A stretch of 64,000 nucleotides of DNA, taken from assembly GCA_001931875.2 (NCBI GenBank), contig MSJH02000802.1, positions 348,498-412,497 of the forward strand, read 5' to 3'. Positions 22,217-34,280 of this stretch are shown one piece after another. The position numbers and the translations under genes are program-made. This stretch comes from Byssochlamys sp. IMV 00236 (lineage: Eukaryota > Ascomycota > Eurotiomycetes > Eurotiales > Thermoascaceae). The notes under the pieces are model-generated. The model was not told where the DNA came from, made no database searches, and worked only from the letters and a program-made list of their open reading frames with translations. Positions within the stretch are counted from its first letter, which is position 1. Each line of letters opens with the position of its first letter.

Positions 22217-25200
22217 TCAACTCCTCTTATTGGCCGATCTTCTGCCATCCGTAGGCGACTCTGGTTCTACATCGACAAAACGAACACTGGTTCCCAGTGA
22301 ACTCCTCCTGTTGGTGCTGGTGCCTCCGCGTCGACCAGACCCCACCTTCGCATCTTCCAGTTCAGCTCTCAGACGAGCGGCAAAAGGCGTGCGTAACGGG
22401 GTAGCGGGAGTTGTCGATAGCTGCGCAAGGGCCCGTGCTCGGGCAGCCCGTTTCGATGGTGAACCCAGATATCCAGGAGTAGCGAAGCTGAAGGGACTGA
22501 TTGGTGGTGGTTTCTCAGCGGTTGCTAGCAACTCGCTGAAGTTGAAAGCAGTCTCCATTTCAGGCCAGCGATCAAAGGGAGACGGGCTGTTGTCCTTCGT
22601 CTCAGTGACCGTTGACGTTGACCCGTTGGTCTCCGTCGCTGTAGGCCCAGAGAGATGGCTCCTGGCTTGCTGGGTAATTCGCGCCTTGTCGACCCAATGC
22701 CAGAAAATATTTCTGAAGTGCTTTCTGAGATTCCGCTCCCTCATAGCGTCCGCCGTCTCTATGTGGCTCCGGAGCTGGAAGATGCGAAGACTGAGTTTGC
22801 GAAGCTGCTGGGATGCCAACCCTAAGGTGCGGACGTGCTCCAAACGCATAGCTCGCTCCTCAATAGTACGGTTCTTGTTGAAAATCTCCACCCATCGCGC
22901 CAACTTGTGATAGGCAATCTGTCGGTTGTAGTAGATGTCAGCATCGCGATGATCTTGCATGTTCTTCGCGGCCTTGTCATGCCAGCGCTCCAACAGCTCT
23001 ATTGCAATCCTCTGTGTCTTGTCCATAGCGACGCCTGCAGCTTGCTGCTCCAGATCCATGGCGTGCTGGGTTTTCGATCTCCAAGCTGTCAGGGCATTTG
23101 ACGCCAGATTGATCTTGATCTTTCTCCTGATCTTGGCATATGCATCCCGACGACGCTTCTTGGCCGACTCCAAGGTGGCAGTCTTCCATTGTTTGACTGT
23201 TTTCGTCGCTAAGAAATAATACCGGGCGTCTCGAGCCCATCCCTCCATCTTCACTATCTGCTCATGTTTACACTTCCACAAAGCAAGGGATTCTTGCTCG
23301 AGTCGTGGAGCATAGAATTCAAATGCGATGAGCTCGCACTGGCGCTGGCGGACCAACTGGTCGTACCAGCAGGTCAACTTTGTCCGAAGCAACTTCTGCG
23401 TTCGTCGACCTCGGAACTCCTGCTCTCGCTGGAGTAATCGAGATGACATGCCACGTGCATTCGTGACGAACGAAGCAAACGCTTCCTGCGTGATCCGCTG
23501 CTCGTGAATCCTCTGCATAAGACGAAATCGCTCCGCCAAGACCCATTTATACATCGTCTCCACCTTGAGACGTTCTTCGATGCGTGCATTGAGCGCTTGA
23601 CAGCGCAGCAGATCGTTCCACGTAACCCAAGCGTTGCGCAGCAGTCTTGTCCGGTCCAGTTCTTTTGCTTGCTCGAGCATACCAAGACGATGCGTCCACT
23701 GGTCAAATGCAGTCTCCAGGAGCCGTTTGTCGACCATGCCTGTGACTCGATTGGCAGCGGGCGCCAAACGAGCCTGTACATGCCATTCATCGAAATTCTC
23801 TTGCAGCACTTTGTGTCTTTGCCTTGCGTCCGCTTCCTGTTGAGCAGAAAGGGTCCGCTTGGATTTCTCAGACCAGGCCTGTAGCGCTGATCCAAGAAGG
23901 TAGCGTTTATTCCTTTCGTCGATCTCCTGTTCGTGGTCCCTCTGGGTTCTCAGTGATCGGATCCAATATATGAGAGATCGTCTCTTCAGACAGAAATCAT
24001 GCCACTGAGGCGCACGCCTGTCGCAAAAGTTCCAGAACCATTTCCAGTAGATCCTTTTCTTGAGATTTTTATTGTACAACGCAGCTGCAGTGGCCTCGTT
24101 GGCCCGGACGTCCTGCAGTTTGCGTCTCCACAAGGCCAGTGGTCTTTTTACGCCGAAACGTTGAGCCTTCAGCTCGTTGACCGCAGTGATTTCGCGCCAC
24201 GCGTTGAAGTATTTTACACGTAGAATGTGTTTTCTTGCAGCCGATGTTTTTGCGACTTCATCAGAGGTGACCTGCGCCCAATGTGTGAACGCCTTGGTCA
24301 TGAGATATAGATCTCTGGCTCTCCCAGCTCGCTCCTCCAGGTGTCTGAAAAAGCGTTCTGTTTGAGCTTCATGGTTTCGTTCCCGCAGAACACCAAGCCA
24401 TGAATCGAAGGCCTGGCGGAGAAGGGTAAGGCGGTCCCTGTTGATAGCCACGGCTTCCATATTGCGATGGCTCTGCTGCAACTGAATCGCCTTCTTCAGC
24501 CACTGCGTGAGGATCCGGCGGGCGTTAGCTCGCCGGCGGTACATGTCGAAAGTAGACGCATCGCGCAACAGCTGGGAAAGAGTTGGTCTGTAAACCATCT
24601 CTGGCGGGAAGTCTTCTTTTTCGATGGACGCATGTTCATCATCGAGATCATCGACAAGCGTATCGATATCTTCTCCTTCGTTTGAAGTTCCTGAACCGCT
24701 CGAGACACGGGAGCGTCGAGATCGTGAATGTCTGCTGCCATTTATGCCATTCACGACGGCGTTTAATTGCTCGCGCTCGCGCTCTCGATTAACAGACGGC
24801 GTCTTTCCATGCTTACGCTTATCGCCGTTCTTCGAATCCAGTCTGCTCATCAGCCTACGCCCGGCCTCCAAGAAATGTGCCAGGAGCTGGGTTCTGTCTG
24901 GAGAATTTCCTCTCTTGCCATTACTCTTCGCTCGTTTAGGCGTTGTTTTCGTTTCCGGAAACTCTGGTTTCCCGACCTGCAGTCGTGACATCGAAGACCG
25001 CGAGCTAGGACGCCAGGCAATACTCCTCTCTGTCGGATTATCCCCGACGTCATACATCGAATTGAACGAGGCTCGTCTTCGACGGCCTCTGTTGTGCGTC
25101 GTATCCCGATCAACGGTCCCGCTCTCTCCACCATCGATGGCACTACCAACATGGTTCGCGTGGTAGCTGCGGGTTTCATTGTCATTGTCACTGTCACCCA

Positions 25201-25589
25201 GTTCCAAGACAATTCCCATCTGCGCGAGCAATTCCTCGAACTTCTCAAAGAGCGAGTCCCCGCGCAGGCCTTTGTTGCCCATCTTAAACAAGAAGCGCAA
25301 GCAGACTTGGCCCTCATCCGCCTCGACGCCATGGTCGGCAATGACTTCGTCGTAGGCTGAGAAGACAGCACGAAATGGCAGGCGTTCGACATCGGGCTTC
25401 TGTTCCGCACGGGTAATGATCTGGTAGAGGAGACCGACATCTACATCAAACATGCAACACGACAGCGGTCAGACAATTTCCATCAACAACAGATAACAGG
25501 AAACGATCGATTCATCGTATCATACCTTGGTCGGATAGAGGGGGGTTCTCGTCAAGTAAGGCTCCGGGCCGAGGAGACGGGGGAGGCAT
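22217..25589 (-). CDS. sfi1: Sfi1-type centrin-binding spindle pole body protein, 1095 aa
   Basis: Exons are 25589-25526 and 25440-22217. The intron (25441-25525, 85 bp) runs from GTATGA to GATGTAG and joins G|AT to give Asp. The first exon encodes MPPPSPRPGALLDENPPLSD. The N-terminal domain (LLYQIITRAEQKPDVERLPF) precedes a long disordered, Ser-rich segment. From about residue 300 to 950 there are roughly 18 helical repeats with a conserved Trp, such as AFDSWLGVL, AFTHWAQV, YFNAWREI, PLALWRRK, ALQAWSEK, AFDQWTHR, AWVTWNDL, ALTAWRSK and LLERWHDK. This is the Sfi1 repeat, each copy binding one centrin/Cdc31 on the half-bridge during spindle pole body duplication. The C-terminus has SPFSFATPGYLGSPSKRAA and a Ser/Pro-rich tail typical of Cdk-regulated Sfi1. 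The ATG at 25453 lies in the intron and is rejected. Confidence 0.9.
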
Positions 25590-26717
25590 CGAAAGTTTCG
25601 CGACCTACGGCGCGTTCTTCGCTGATGGGACATAGATGCGGAGACGAAGGACCATTGCGAGCAATCGAGGGCCGTGCGGATGAGCCAGTCGCAACGGTCA
25701 TGCTCCTTGCCAGCACACACGGAGGATAGCCAGGATCGCCAGGAGGAAGAGGGTTGCCTACTGCTGCGATGCCATTGCTCGGCTGGCTTTGTTCGCGCCA
25801 AAACCCAGTGTTGTTCTCCAGCTGTTTTTGCTGCTTGGAGGAATGCGCATTCGCTGGACATCCTTCGGGCCAATCAGACGGGCTGTGACCGTGGTGTCGT
25901 TCACGTGATGTGAATGACTTACATAATCATCCCGGATCATGTGCAACCCCCGGCTGAAGGCGAGATGGACTCGCTGCGACGTCTCTTGCCGACGCAAAAT
26001 CGCTGCCACAATGTCAGGCAGAGTACGGCCGATCGAGAAGTTTGCCAAAGCAACAGCCCAATGCTCCGTGGAGGTCGGTAGCAGCTGTCGTCGATTTTGA
26101 GTGAAGCAGAGACGATAACTAACATGCTTTCTCAGGCCGCGGCATATGGAAAATGCGTTGTCGCTGACTACCAATCGGTCCACAAGGACATGTGCGTGAA
26201 AGAGTTTATGAGGCTCAAAGACTGTTATCTGGTATAGCATTGCCGACTGAAAACAAAATCATTGAAGGAAATTACTAATCCCAGATATAGGCTGCGGCAA
26301 AGAAGCTATAAAACTGTCTTCAGAGCTTTTAGTCTTACTCTTACAAGACATTTTCAGGCTGCCCTCACAATGCATTATCCGTGCATGTAGCTCTTGGCTC
26401 TCGTGTCCAGAAGTATGGCGGATAGTTATTATTGAGATAAGGAGACGAGCCGGACTGGATGACACTGAAAGTGAGGTCTACATCTGAATGCCTCAAATTA
26501 GAAAGAGATTAGAAAAGTATAACAATAACCAGACTTTTTATATTGTTTGTATGACAAACCGAAATATAATCCTTGTTACTATAACGCATGGTTCTCAATC
26601 AATGCACGTCTCATCACAGAAGTCCCCATGCGTAAATGGTATTGACGAAAATACGTTGCATTCAATATATCATATCTAACGACTTTATCTAAACTCGAGG
26701 TCTATGGTCAAAGAACT
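25590..26717. other. Intergenic, about 1.1 kb, with one unexplained open frame
   Basis: sfi1 promoter region plus the 3' flank of the isoleucyl-tRNA synthetase gene. A 160-codon minus-strand frame (25758-26240) is discussed in the findings. I could not assign it to a family or build a convincing gene. Confidence 0.4.
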
Positions 26718-29700
26718 CTAGAGTTTGACCAGTCTCAAGAGGAAGGTTGCATTCTGCAACTCTTGTTCCTCCTGGAGAATCAGTCCCTCCGTGCTGTCTC
26801 CCTCGGAGCGCTCGACCGGCCTGCGCAAGACCTTTTCGATGGCCTTCGCCTGGCCTTCAATGGCATCGCTAAGACCGATGTTATCGGGGTCGGCAATCAG
26901 ACTGTATTCCATCTTGATGTCATCGGTTGGGACCAACCCAGCCTTCTTGCGGAGGCGCTGGACTCGTGCAACGACCTCTCTCGCAAGACCCTCATGGGCC
27001 AGTTCCGGATACAAGTTCGCATCCAGGATGGTGAGCACGTCATTATCAGAGTTCGTCTCCATGTTCTTCGAGCCGTCGTCTTCTTTCAATCCGCGCTTGA
27101 CCACCAAGTCCCCTTCGACGAGTTCGATGCCGTCCACAAGAATCTTCTTGTCTGCAACAAACTTCTTCACGTCGTCGCTGGTAACGGATGGCAATGCCTT
27201 CTTGACCTTCTGCGCGTCCTTCTTCAGCTTCTTACCCAGAGTGGGCCAGTCTGCTGTAACACTGTACTGGACATTGTACTTGGCCTCATCCGACGAAAGG
27301 ACAAGGTCCCGCACATTCAGCTCTTCAAGGATATAGCTCTCCAGAGACTTGACATCATCCAGATATTGCTGGTCTTGATGGATGACGACGAGTGTCTTCA
27401 GAGGTGTCTTTAGGCCGAGAGTTCGGCGTTCACGGGAGATACGACCGAGTTCAATAACCTTCTGCATGCGCGCCACTCGTCGTTCAACGATCTCATCGAA
27501 GAGTTCAGCCCTCACTTCAGGGAAGGGGAGGAAGTGAACGCTTCGGTCATCTTCGCCCCTGAGGGATTGCGGAATGTGTGGAAGAAGTCGGAGGTAAATA
27601 GTATCAGTCAGGAAGGGAGTGAAGGGCGCAAGACCCCGGACTAGAGTGTAGAGGACCTCAAAGAGGGTGTTCAAAGCGTGCTTGGTGTCATCGACACCGT
27701 ACTCGCCCTTCAAACGCCGTCTGTTGAATCGGATGTACCAGTTTGTCGTATTGTCGATCAACTCGAGCAACCGGGGAACGACGGTATACAGGCGGTATGC
27801 GGCCATTTCCTCGTTCACGAATTTCAGCAGACTCTGACAGCTTGCCAAGATCCAACGGTCCATCACGTTGGTGTTAGTCGCCTCTGCCTTCGGGTCGAAC
27901 ACGAAGTCGACGCCTTCCACCTTCTTGAACAAAGCTGCCTGTCCCTCAAAGAACTTGTAGCTGTTCCACAGCGGCAGGAGAACCTTGGCCACAATTTCCT
28001 TGACACCAGACTCCTTAAACCTCAGCGGCTCTGCTCGGACAACTGGGGAGTTGATGAGATAGAGACGCAGAGCATCAGATCCATATTGCTGCATGATCAA
28101 GGACGGGTCTGGGTAGTTCTTCAATCTCTTCGACATTTTCTTGCCATCTTCAGCGAGGACAATACCGTTCACGACGCAGTTCTTGAACGGCAACTTGCCG
28201 AAGAGATGGGTTCCCAACACAGTCAGTGTGTAGAACCAACCTCGAGTCTGGTCCAAACCTTCCGCAATGAAGTCTCCAGGGAAGCTCTTCTCGAATTGCT
28301 CTTTGTTCTCAAATGGATAATGCTGAGACGCATAAGGCATGCTACCAGACTCGAACCAACAGTCGAAAACTTCGCTCACGCGACGAAGCTCACCCTTGCC
28401 TTGCTTGCTAGGGATAGTGATGTGGTCCACCTTATCACGGTGCAGGTCAGTGAGCTCTCCAGTATATCCGCTGAGCTCCTTAAGTTCCTCAGCACTACCC
28501 ACCGCGACAACCTCCTTGAAATCTTCGCTGACCCATAGAGGAAGTGGAGTACCCCAGAATCTGTTTCGAGAGATGTTCCAGTCTCGGGCATTCTGAATCC
28601 AGCTGGCGAATCGTCTCTCCTTCACAAACGAAGGCACCCAGTGGGACTCTTCGATACCCTTGAGCATGTCGGGAATGATCGGTCCAATCTTAACGAACCA
28701 AGCGGGCACAGCTCGGTAGATCAATGGTGTATCCGACCGCCAGCAGAAAGGGTAGCTATGGGTAATCTGGCCGTCAACAATCAGACGACCGGTGCCCTTC
28801 AGGTGCTTGATGATGGCTCTATCCGCCGCCTTGACATGGACGCCAGCAAAGTCGCGCACTTCCGAGGTGAAGCATCCCTTTTCATCCACGGGGTTCGGGG
28901 GTAGGCGCGTTTCGCTGATGACACCGTTTTCCATGGCAACCCTGTAATCGTCCTCACCGAAAGCGGGAGATTGATGGACGATACCAACACCATCATCGGC
29001 CGTGACGTAAGAAGCGAGAAGCACGCGGAAGCCGTAGTCCTTGAATTCGTCGTAGAAATAATCGAACAGAGGCTGATATCTCCATCCTGCCATGTCGGAA
29101 CCCTTAATGCGGTCCACGATCTTGAACTTCGCCTTCTTGGGGTCCTTGTACAGTGTCCTCAACAAAGATTCCAAGAGAATGTAGTTCTTGCCCGAGGCCT
29201 CGTCAAAGATCTTGACATACTCGAAGTCCGGATGAGCCGCGAGGCCAGTGTGAGAAGGCAACGTCCACGGCGTAGTAGTCCATGCGAGGAGGCAAGTCTG
29301 CGGATCATCGAGGAGTGGGAAGGTAACGACAACGGCAGGATCCTGGACATCCTTGTAGTTCTGTTGCGCCTCGAAGTTACTCAGCGGCGTGTTCAGCGCG
29401 GTGGAGTATGGCATAACTCGGTAGCCACGGTAGACAAGGCCCTTGTCGAACAACTGCTTAAAGACCCACCACACCGATTCCATGAAAGATGTGTTCATGG
29501 TCTGTTATCACGACTTGATCAGTAAGTAGACAGGCGGGAATCCGGTGGGGGGGATAGCTTGCCTTGTAATCATTGTCGAAATCAATCCAGCGGCCCAATC
29601 GTTCAATGGTCTCCCTCCATTCTGAAGCGAATCGCATAACAATCGCTCTGCACTCTTCGTTATACTTTTCAATTCCCAGCTTCTCAACAGCCTCTAGACC

Positions 29701-29991
29701 AGACATGCCCAGCTTCTTGTCGATCTCATATTCGATAGGAACACCGTGGGTATCCCAACCAAATCGACGCTCCACATAATGGCCCTTCATAGACCAATAT
29801 CTCGGGATAATATCCTTGATGGTAGATGCGAGAAGATGGCCATAATGAGGCAGGCCCGTGGCAAATGGAGGACCGTCATAAAAGGTGTAGGGTTTCCGGC
29901 CCCGGGACAGCTCAACCTGCCTCTCGAAGGCACGGATCTCCCTCCATCTCTGGAGGGTCTTGTCCTCCTCCGCGGGGAAGTCGATGGACAT
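26718..29991 (-). CDS. ils1: Isoleucyl-tRNA synthetase, cytosolic, 1070 aa
   Basis: Class Ia synthetase charging tRNA-Ile. Exons are 29991-29563 and 29501-26718. The intron (29502-29562, 61 bp) starts with GC, not GT: the junction reads AAG|GCAAGC and the end is AACAG|ACC. Splicing here gives FDNDYK followed by [12 protein letters not shown], the unbroken family sequence. The HIGH motif is HYGH at residues 49-52 (PHYGHLLAS). The KMSKS motif is KMSKR at about 598-602 ([16 protein letters not shown]). The editing domain (CP1) and the anticodon-binding domain ([20 protein letters not shown] and onward) are present, with the usual eukaryotic C-terminal extension. There is no mitochondrial leader, which points to the cytosolic enzyme. 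Yeast Ils1 is 1072 residues, almost the same length. The promoter holds a Gcn4/CpcA-type site. Confidence 0.96.
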
Positions 29992-30368
29992 GGTGGACGA
30001 TCTCCTGAAGTAAGTTGGTGACTGTTGCGTCCGTCAGCAGAGGGTTGTCCGCGGGGTAGAATATATCCAGGTGCGGCGTTCGTGAGTCACCCCGCGATTT
30101 TTTGATTTTGATCTGAATCCGGTAAGTGCGGCAGAACGTCCCCGCCCTAGACTACAATATGTTCTTCCGACATCGCAGCCCCGAATCCACGTTCCACCGA
30201 ACTGCAGTCCTAAAATGTCTATAGACTTGAAGATCTAGTTCTCGTCAATTCGCGAGGATATGCATAATATCATGTATTCCATCCGATCTATAACCTACGG
30301 GTATCTCAATCCGCAATGACGTGATTTTACGTCCCGCCTTGCATCTACGTAGTCGAGACAATGTAATA
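29992..30368. other. Intergenic: synthetase promoter and uso1 3' flank
   Basis: 377 bp between two minus-strand genes. It contains the TGACTCA site listed separately. Nothing else was seen. Confidence 0.6.
30083..30089 (-). promoter_or_regulatory. Gcn4/CpcA-type binding site TGACTCA
   Basis: A perfect TGACTCA (TGAGTCA on the plus strand) lies 92 bp upstream of the start codon of the isoleucyl-tRNA synthetase gene. This is the core site bound by yeast Gcn4 and its filamentous-fungal counterpart CpcA, which raise amino-acid biosynthesis and tRNA-charging genes on starvation. Position and target class fit. Binding is inferred. Confidence 0.6.
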
Positions 30369-33300
30369 TCAGTCTTCGTCGCCATCCCCTTCCTGATCTT
30401 CGTCGTCTTCTTCATCTTCAGAGACCTCCTCTCCAAGCTCCTTGAGCCGTTTCTGCAAGATGATCAGTAATCATGTGTAATATTAGAGTAAGCTGGAGTT
30501 GCCCACCTTGTCCTGTTCTCTTTTGGCCTCCAGGTCCCCAAACACTATTAGAAGATCTTCAAGCTCTGCTTGTGCTGATTCTCGAGCCTTCTCCTTTTCT
30601 TCTGCTTCGGCTTTCGCCTTTTCCAATGCTGCTTGGACTTCTTTCAGTTGCTCCTGTGCCTTCAATATACGTTTCTCCGCGTCATCGGCTCCTTTCCCGG
30701 CGCTCTTCTTCTGTTCCTCTGCCTTCCGGGCACGTTCTTCTGCCTTCTGAGCTTTATCGTTTGCGGTTTTAGCCTCTTTCTCTGCATCCTGTGCACGTTT
30801 TTCTGCCTTGCGGGCTCTTTCATCCGCATTTCTAGCTTGCTCTTCGGCCTGCTGTGCGCGGTGTTCGGCCTTATCTGCTCTTTGCTCGGCGCTCTCAACC
30901 TGTTTCTCAAGTTCTGAGCTCTTAGAAGAATGCTCCTCATGAGCCGTCTTGAGTTCTTGGCGATGATCTTCTCTCGCCTTATCCAGATCTGCTTCTAACG
31001 TTTGGATTGTCTTCTTCAGAGAATCAATTTCAGCTCCGCTGCGCTGCGTAACGTCGGCAAGCTTAGATTCTAAGCTGCTGATCGTCTTCTTCAGACCAGT
31101 AGTCTCTGCCTCGTACTGTGTTCTGAGATCAGCGCTCTTTCTTTCGTATTCGACAGAAGTCCTCTTCAGTTGCTCATCGACAGTCCGCAATTGTTCACCG
31201 TGCTGCTTAATCAGCTCGTTCCTGGCCTGCTTGTGCTGCTCGTCGAGTCTCGACAGTTCCTGCTCGTGGTTCCTCTGTAATGTCTCGTTGATCTGTTTTA
31301 TCCTAGTCAACTCCAGAGCAGTTGAGTCCTTCGTTCTGCGATGGTCAAGATGCTCTTGTTCTAGTTTACGCTGAAGCTCAAGCAGGTCGGACTCCAATTT
31401 CTGTACGGCTCGCGTGCGGTCTTCCACTTGAGCGCGGAGGTCATCAACAAGCTCCCGAGATATCCCTTTCTGGATTCCATTGGCAATTATGGGTATTTCG
31501 AAGCCGGGATCTCGATCAATAGCACGTAATAGACGGCTGAAGTTATCCTTCAGGAACTCAATGAATGTTCTGTCGAAGAAAATCTCGGGGAGGCCATCGT
31601 GTGCTCCTTGTGACGTCTGCGGCAACACTTCAAAGTCGCGGACCAAGGGCAATTCTCTGAGCTTGGTTATCTTGTCGATATACTGTTCTCGTCCAAGCCG
31701 GGTAAGAAGCAAGTCGTGCAAAGTTGTCCTAGGGATCGGAGAGTCCTTCGTTGAGAATTCGTAAACGATTCCCAGAAGGATGGAGCAAAGGCCGGGAACG
31801 AGAGAGCTCGAAATACCACGTTGCTTGATATCCTGTATAAGACTTTGGATACTGCTTCCCTCCCCAAGGAAGTCATTGACAGCATCCGGATCCTCGAAGA
31901 GCCATCCACAGAGCAGCATCAAGTACCCTACTGTTATCCTCTCGTCGTCGCCACGCTGCATGCCCGTGATCAAGTTTCCCAAAATTGTCTGGACACAGGT
32001 GACGACTTCCTCGCCACTCTCTGCGTCTCCTTCGGTCACCTTCATAGCAATTGCCTTTGCTTCGGGGTCTTCAAAGAGCAGGTGAAACATTAATACAGAA
32101 GCCAACCAAGTTTGATATGGGTCAGCGTTCCCTCGTGACTCAGGAGCCTCGACCAGCACAGATAGGATGTTGGGGATCAGGTCATTCCCACTGATATGCC
32201 CGTCAATCGCTCTACGTAGCACATGGTGTCGAATTCCGCTATGCTTCTCAAAGAAAGCTTTCATGCATTCACCGGCGGCAAGACGGGCATCCAACACATT
32301 GACTGGCGCGGGCTCAAGAGTCAATTTGAGTAGAGCTTCGATGACGTTTATCCTTGGTAGCTCATGGATTTTTGAATCGCCGTTGGCCTGGGGTGGAACC
32401 CGTGGCTGAGAACCCCAGGTGACCTCAACGTCCGCGAACTTCTCTTGCAGACTTGGATTCCCACGAATGAGATCGGCCGATGTTACTAGGGCCTAGTAAA
32501 GGTTATTGTTGTCAGCCAAGTTGTACGAAGACAGGTTGGGTAGGAACAGCATACTTTAGCTGTGATCCTGACATCAAATTCCTGACTGAACGCTGTCCGC
32601 AAGGCTTGTTCCATGAGGCCGCTCTGCCAGAACGCCACCTGACTAGCAGGGGTGCTGACACCTCCCTTCACCAGGAACAGCTGCACTATGGCCAGGAGAC
32701 CCCAAATGTTTTTATCCCGATGCGCGAGTATCCAAGGAGGTACATCCTCATCCCCCTGTGGTTCAATCGCATCAGCAAGGAGTTTTGTCAGTCTCTTCAC
32801 GCATCCCGTCTCGCGGAAGTATGACTGGTTTGAAACGTTGAATTTCAAGAGATTCGCGAGCAAGGAGAGGCAATCTTCGACAACTTCTGAGCCGTGGGTG
32901 AGACCGCCTTCCGCTTCAATGAGGGAGAAAGTCAGCTCGAAGGCATTCTCAAAGGCAACCACCTTCTGGAGCTCTGGGGACGAGGGCGTGAGTGCTATTA
33001 GGAGTACGAGAGCCTCTAAGAAAATGCATGATTTATCAGCACAATGTCCAGTCGGTTTATAGACCAGGGTAGTGGCGTACCATTGCGGACAGGCTCTCGA
33101 ACATCACTTAGCATACTAACCAATCTGGATATCCCCAGCGGTGCCGTAAAGATACATTCTTGTGTTCTCTCCGGCCGTGCACCACAGATTTGTGATATCA
33201 ACTGTAAGGAGTACAGACGCGAATAGAAATCCCGGTTATCGAGCAAGTCGAGAAGAGCGGTGATATTGTCTTGGCGCTTTGTATGCTGTTAACCAAAGAA

Positions 33301-33729
33301 CTCGTAGTCGGGTCCAGGGTAGCGCACCTGAGTGAATTCATCTGCAAGCCATAGTGCAATTTCGTCTGATGCCTCGGGCTGCCACAGGTCAGCATCAACT
33401 GTAGCTCAACGCACAAGGAGCTGTGCGTAGAGAGCACCATCGAGACAACCCACACTATTCTCATCCGGAGAAAATAGCATCAACAGAGTCTCTAGGACCA
33501 CCTTGACCGTATCCACATCCTCCCCATCATTGCGAAGGCTACTGATCAAGGCACGGAGAGCACCAGAGGCCACCGAGGCCGGGTAGATCTTTGCAAAACT
33601 CCGTAGCCCTAAGATCGCGACTCTTCTGTCTTCCACTAACGTTGCACTCTGCAGCCTATTGCTCAGGGTGCTGATCGTGTCCGTGGCCGTCTGTTTGGCA
33701 GGCGCTTGCGATTCGAGAATTCGGAACAT
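30369..33729 (-). CDS. uso1: Vesicle tethering factor Uso1/p115, 1017 aa, six exons
   Basis: Peripheral membrane tether for ER-to-Golgi vesicles. Exons: 33729-33454, 33378-33328, 33276-33081, 33015-32555, 32492-30507, 30452-30369. All introns are GT-AG and 51-75 bp. The N-terminal armadillo head begins MFRILESQAPAKQTATDTI and contains RERTQECIF-like and VAFENAFELTFSLIEAEGGL blocks plus HGSEVVEDCLSLLANLLKFN. From about residue 670 to 985 the protein is a long coiled coil with AEERARKAEEQ-type repeats. The last exon gives the acidic tail (KRLKELGEEVSEDEEDDEDQ) typical of p115/Uso1. The short exon 2 (17 codons, PEASDEIALWLADEFTQ) is placed by homology. The acceptor of exon 3 is ambiguous: an AG nine bases earlier would add HTK. 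The length is shorter than yeast Uso1 (1790) mainly in the coil. Confidence 0.92.
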
Positions 33730-34280
33730 CGTAGCTGGTTCTTAGCTCGTACTTTCATGGTCACCGCCGACCTTGCGTGCGGGAATTGGCAGGCATTGAA
33801 GCTCTGACGAATTTGAAGAATTGCAGTGAACACCGTCCGTCTTCCCCTGCACAGAAGCCAGCGGTCCCTGATCGATTGAAACAGAGGTCGAGAGAATATC
33901 ACGCTGTACCACTGGGGCTCCGCAGCTCTTATTGTTGTCGAGGACACATAGCTTAGCGCCCAGACTGGCCAGAGAGGCCCCACACGTGCCCTGCGCCCCG
34001 GAAGAAGTGTCGCGCCGGTAGCGCCATCCATCGCAGACCCTTCAGCTTACTGCGCACTGCGAGATACAAGCAAACCACTGAATTCTTGACGGGTAGCAGT
34101 GTGTCTGCTTCCAAATTTGTGAGGTTGGAAGGCTGTTGGAAGCTTTTTTTTTGCTTTTCTTCGCTTCCAAAAGGACACCTGAGCCGTCTTGCGGAGACGG
34201 TCGATGGGCTGCGCATAGCACGAGATATTTCAGATTGCTCGAAGTTGAGGCCGTGATCGCAGCGCATCGATATCGCCATC
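33730..34280. promoter_or_regulatory. Divergent promoter region of uso1 and rat1, 551 bp
   Basis: The two genes point away from each other and share this space. A poly-T tract occurs at 34145-34152. No clear TATA box or known operator was recognised. Confidence 0.55.

Noticed and set aside
27678..28538. 286-codon plus-strand open frame
   Set aside because: Antisense shadow of the isoleucyl-tRNA synthetase gene.
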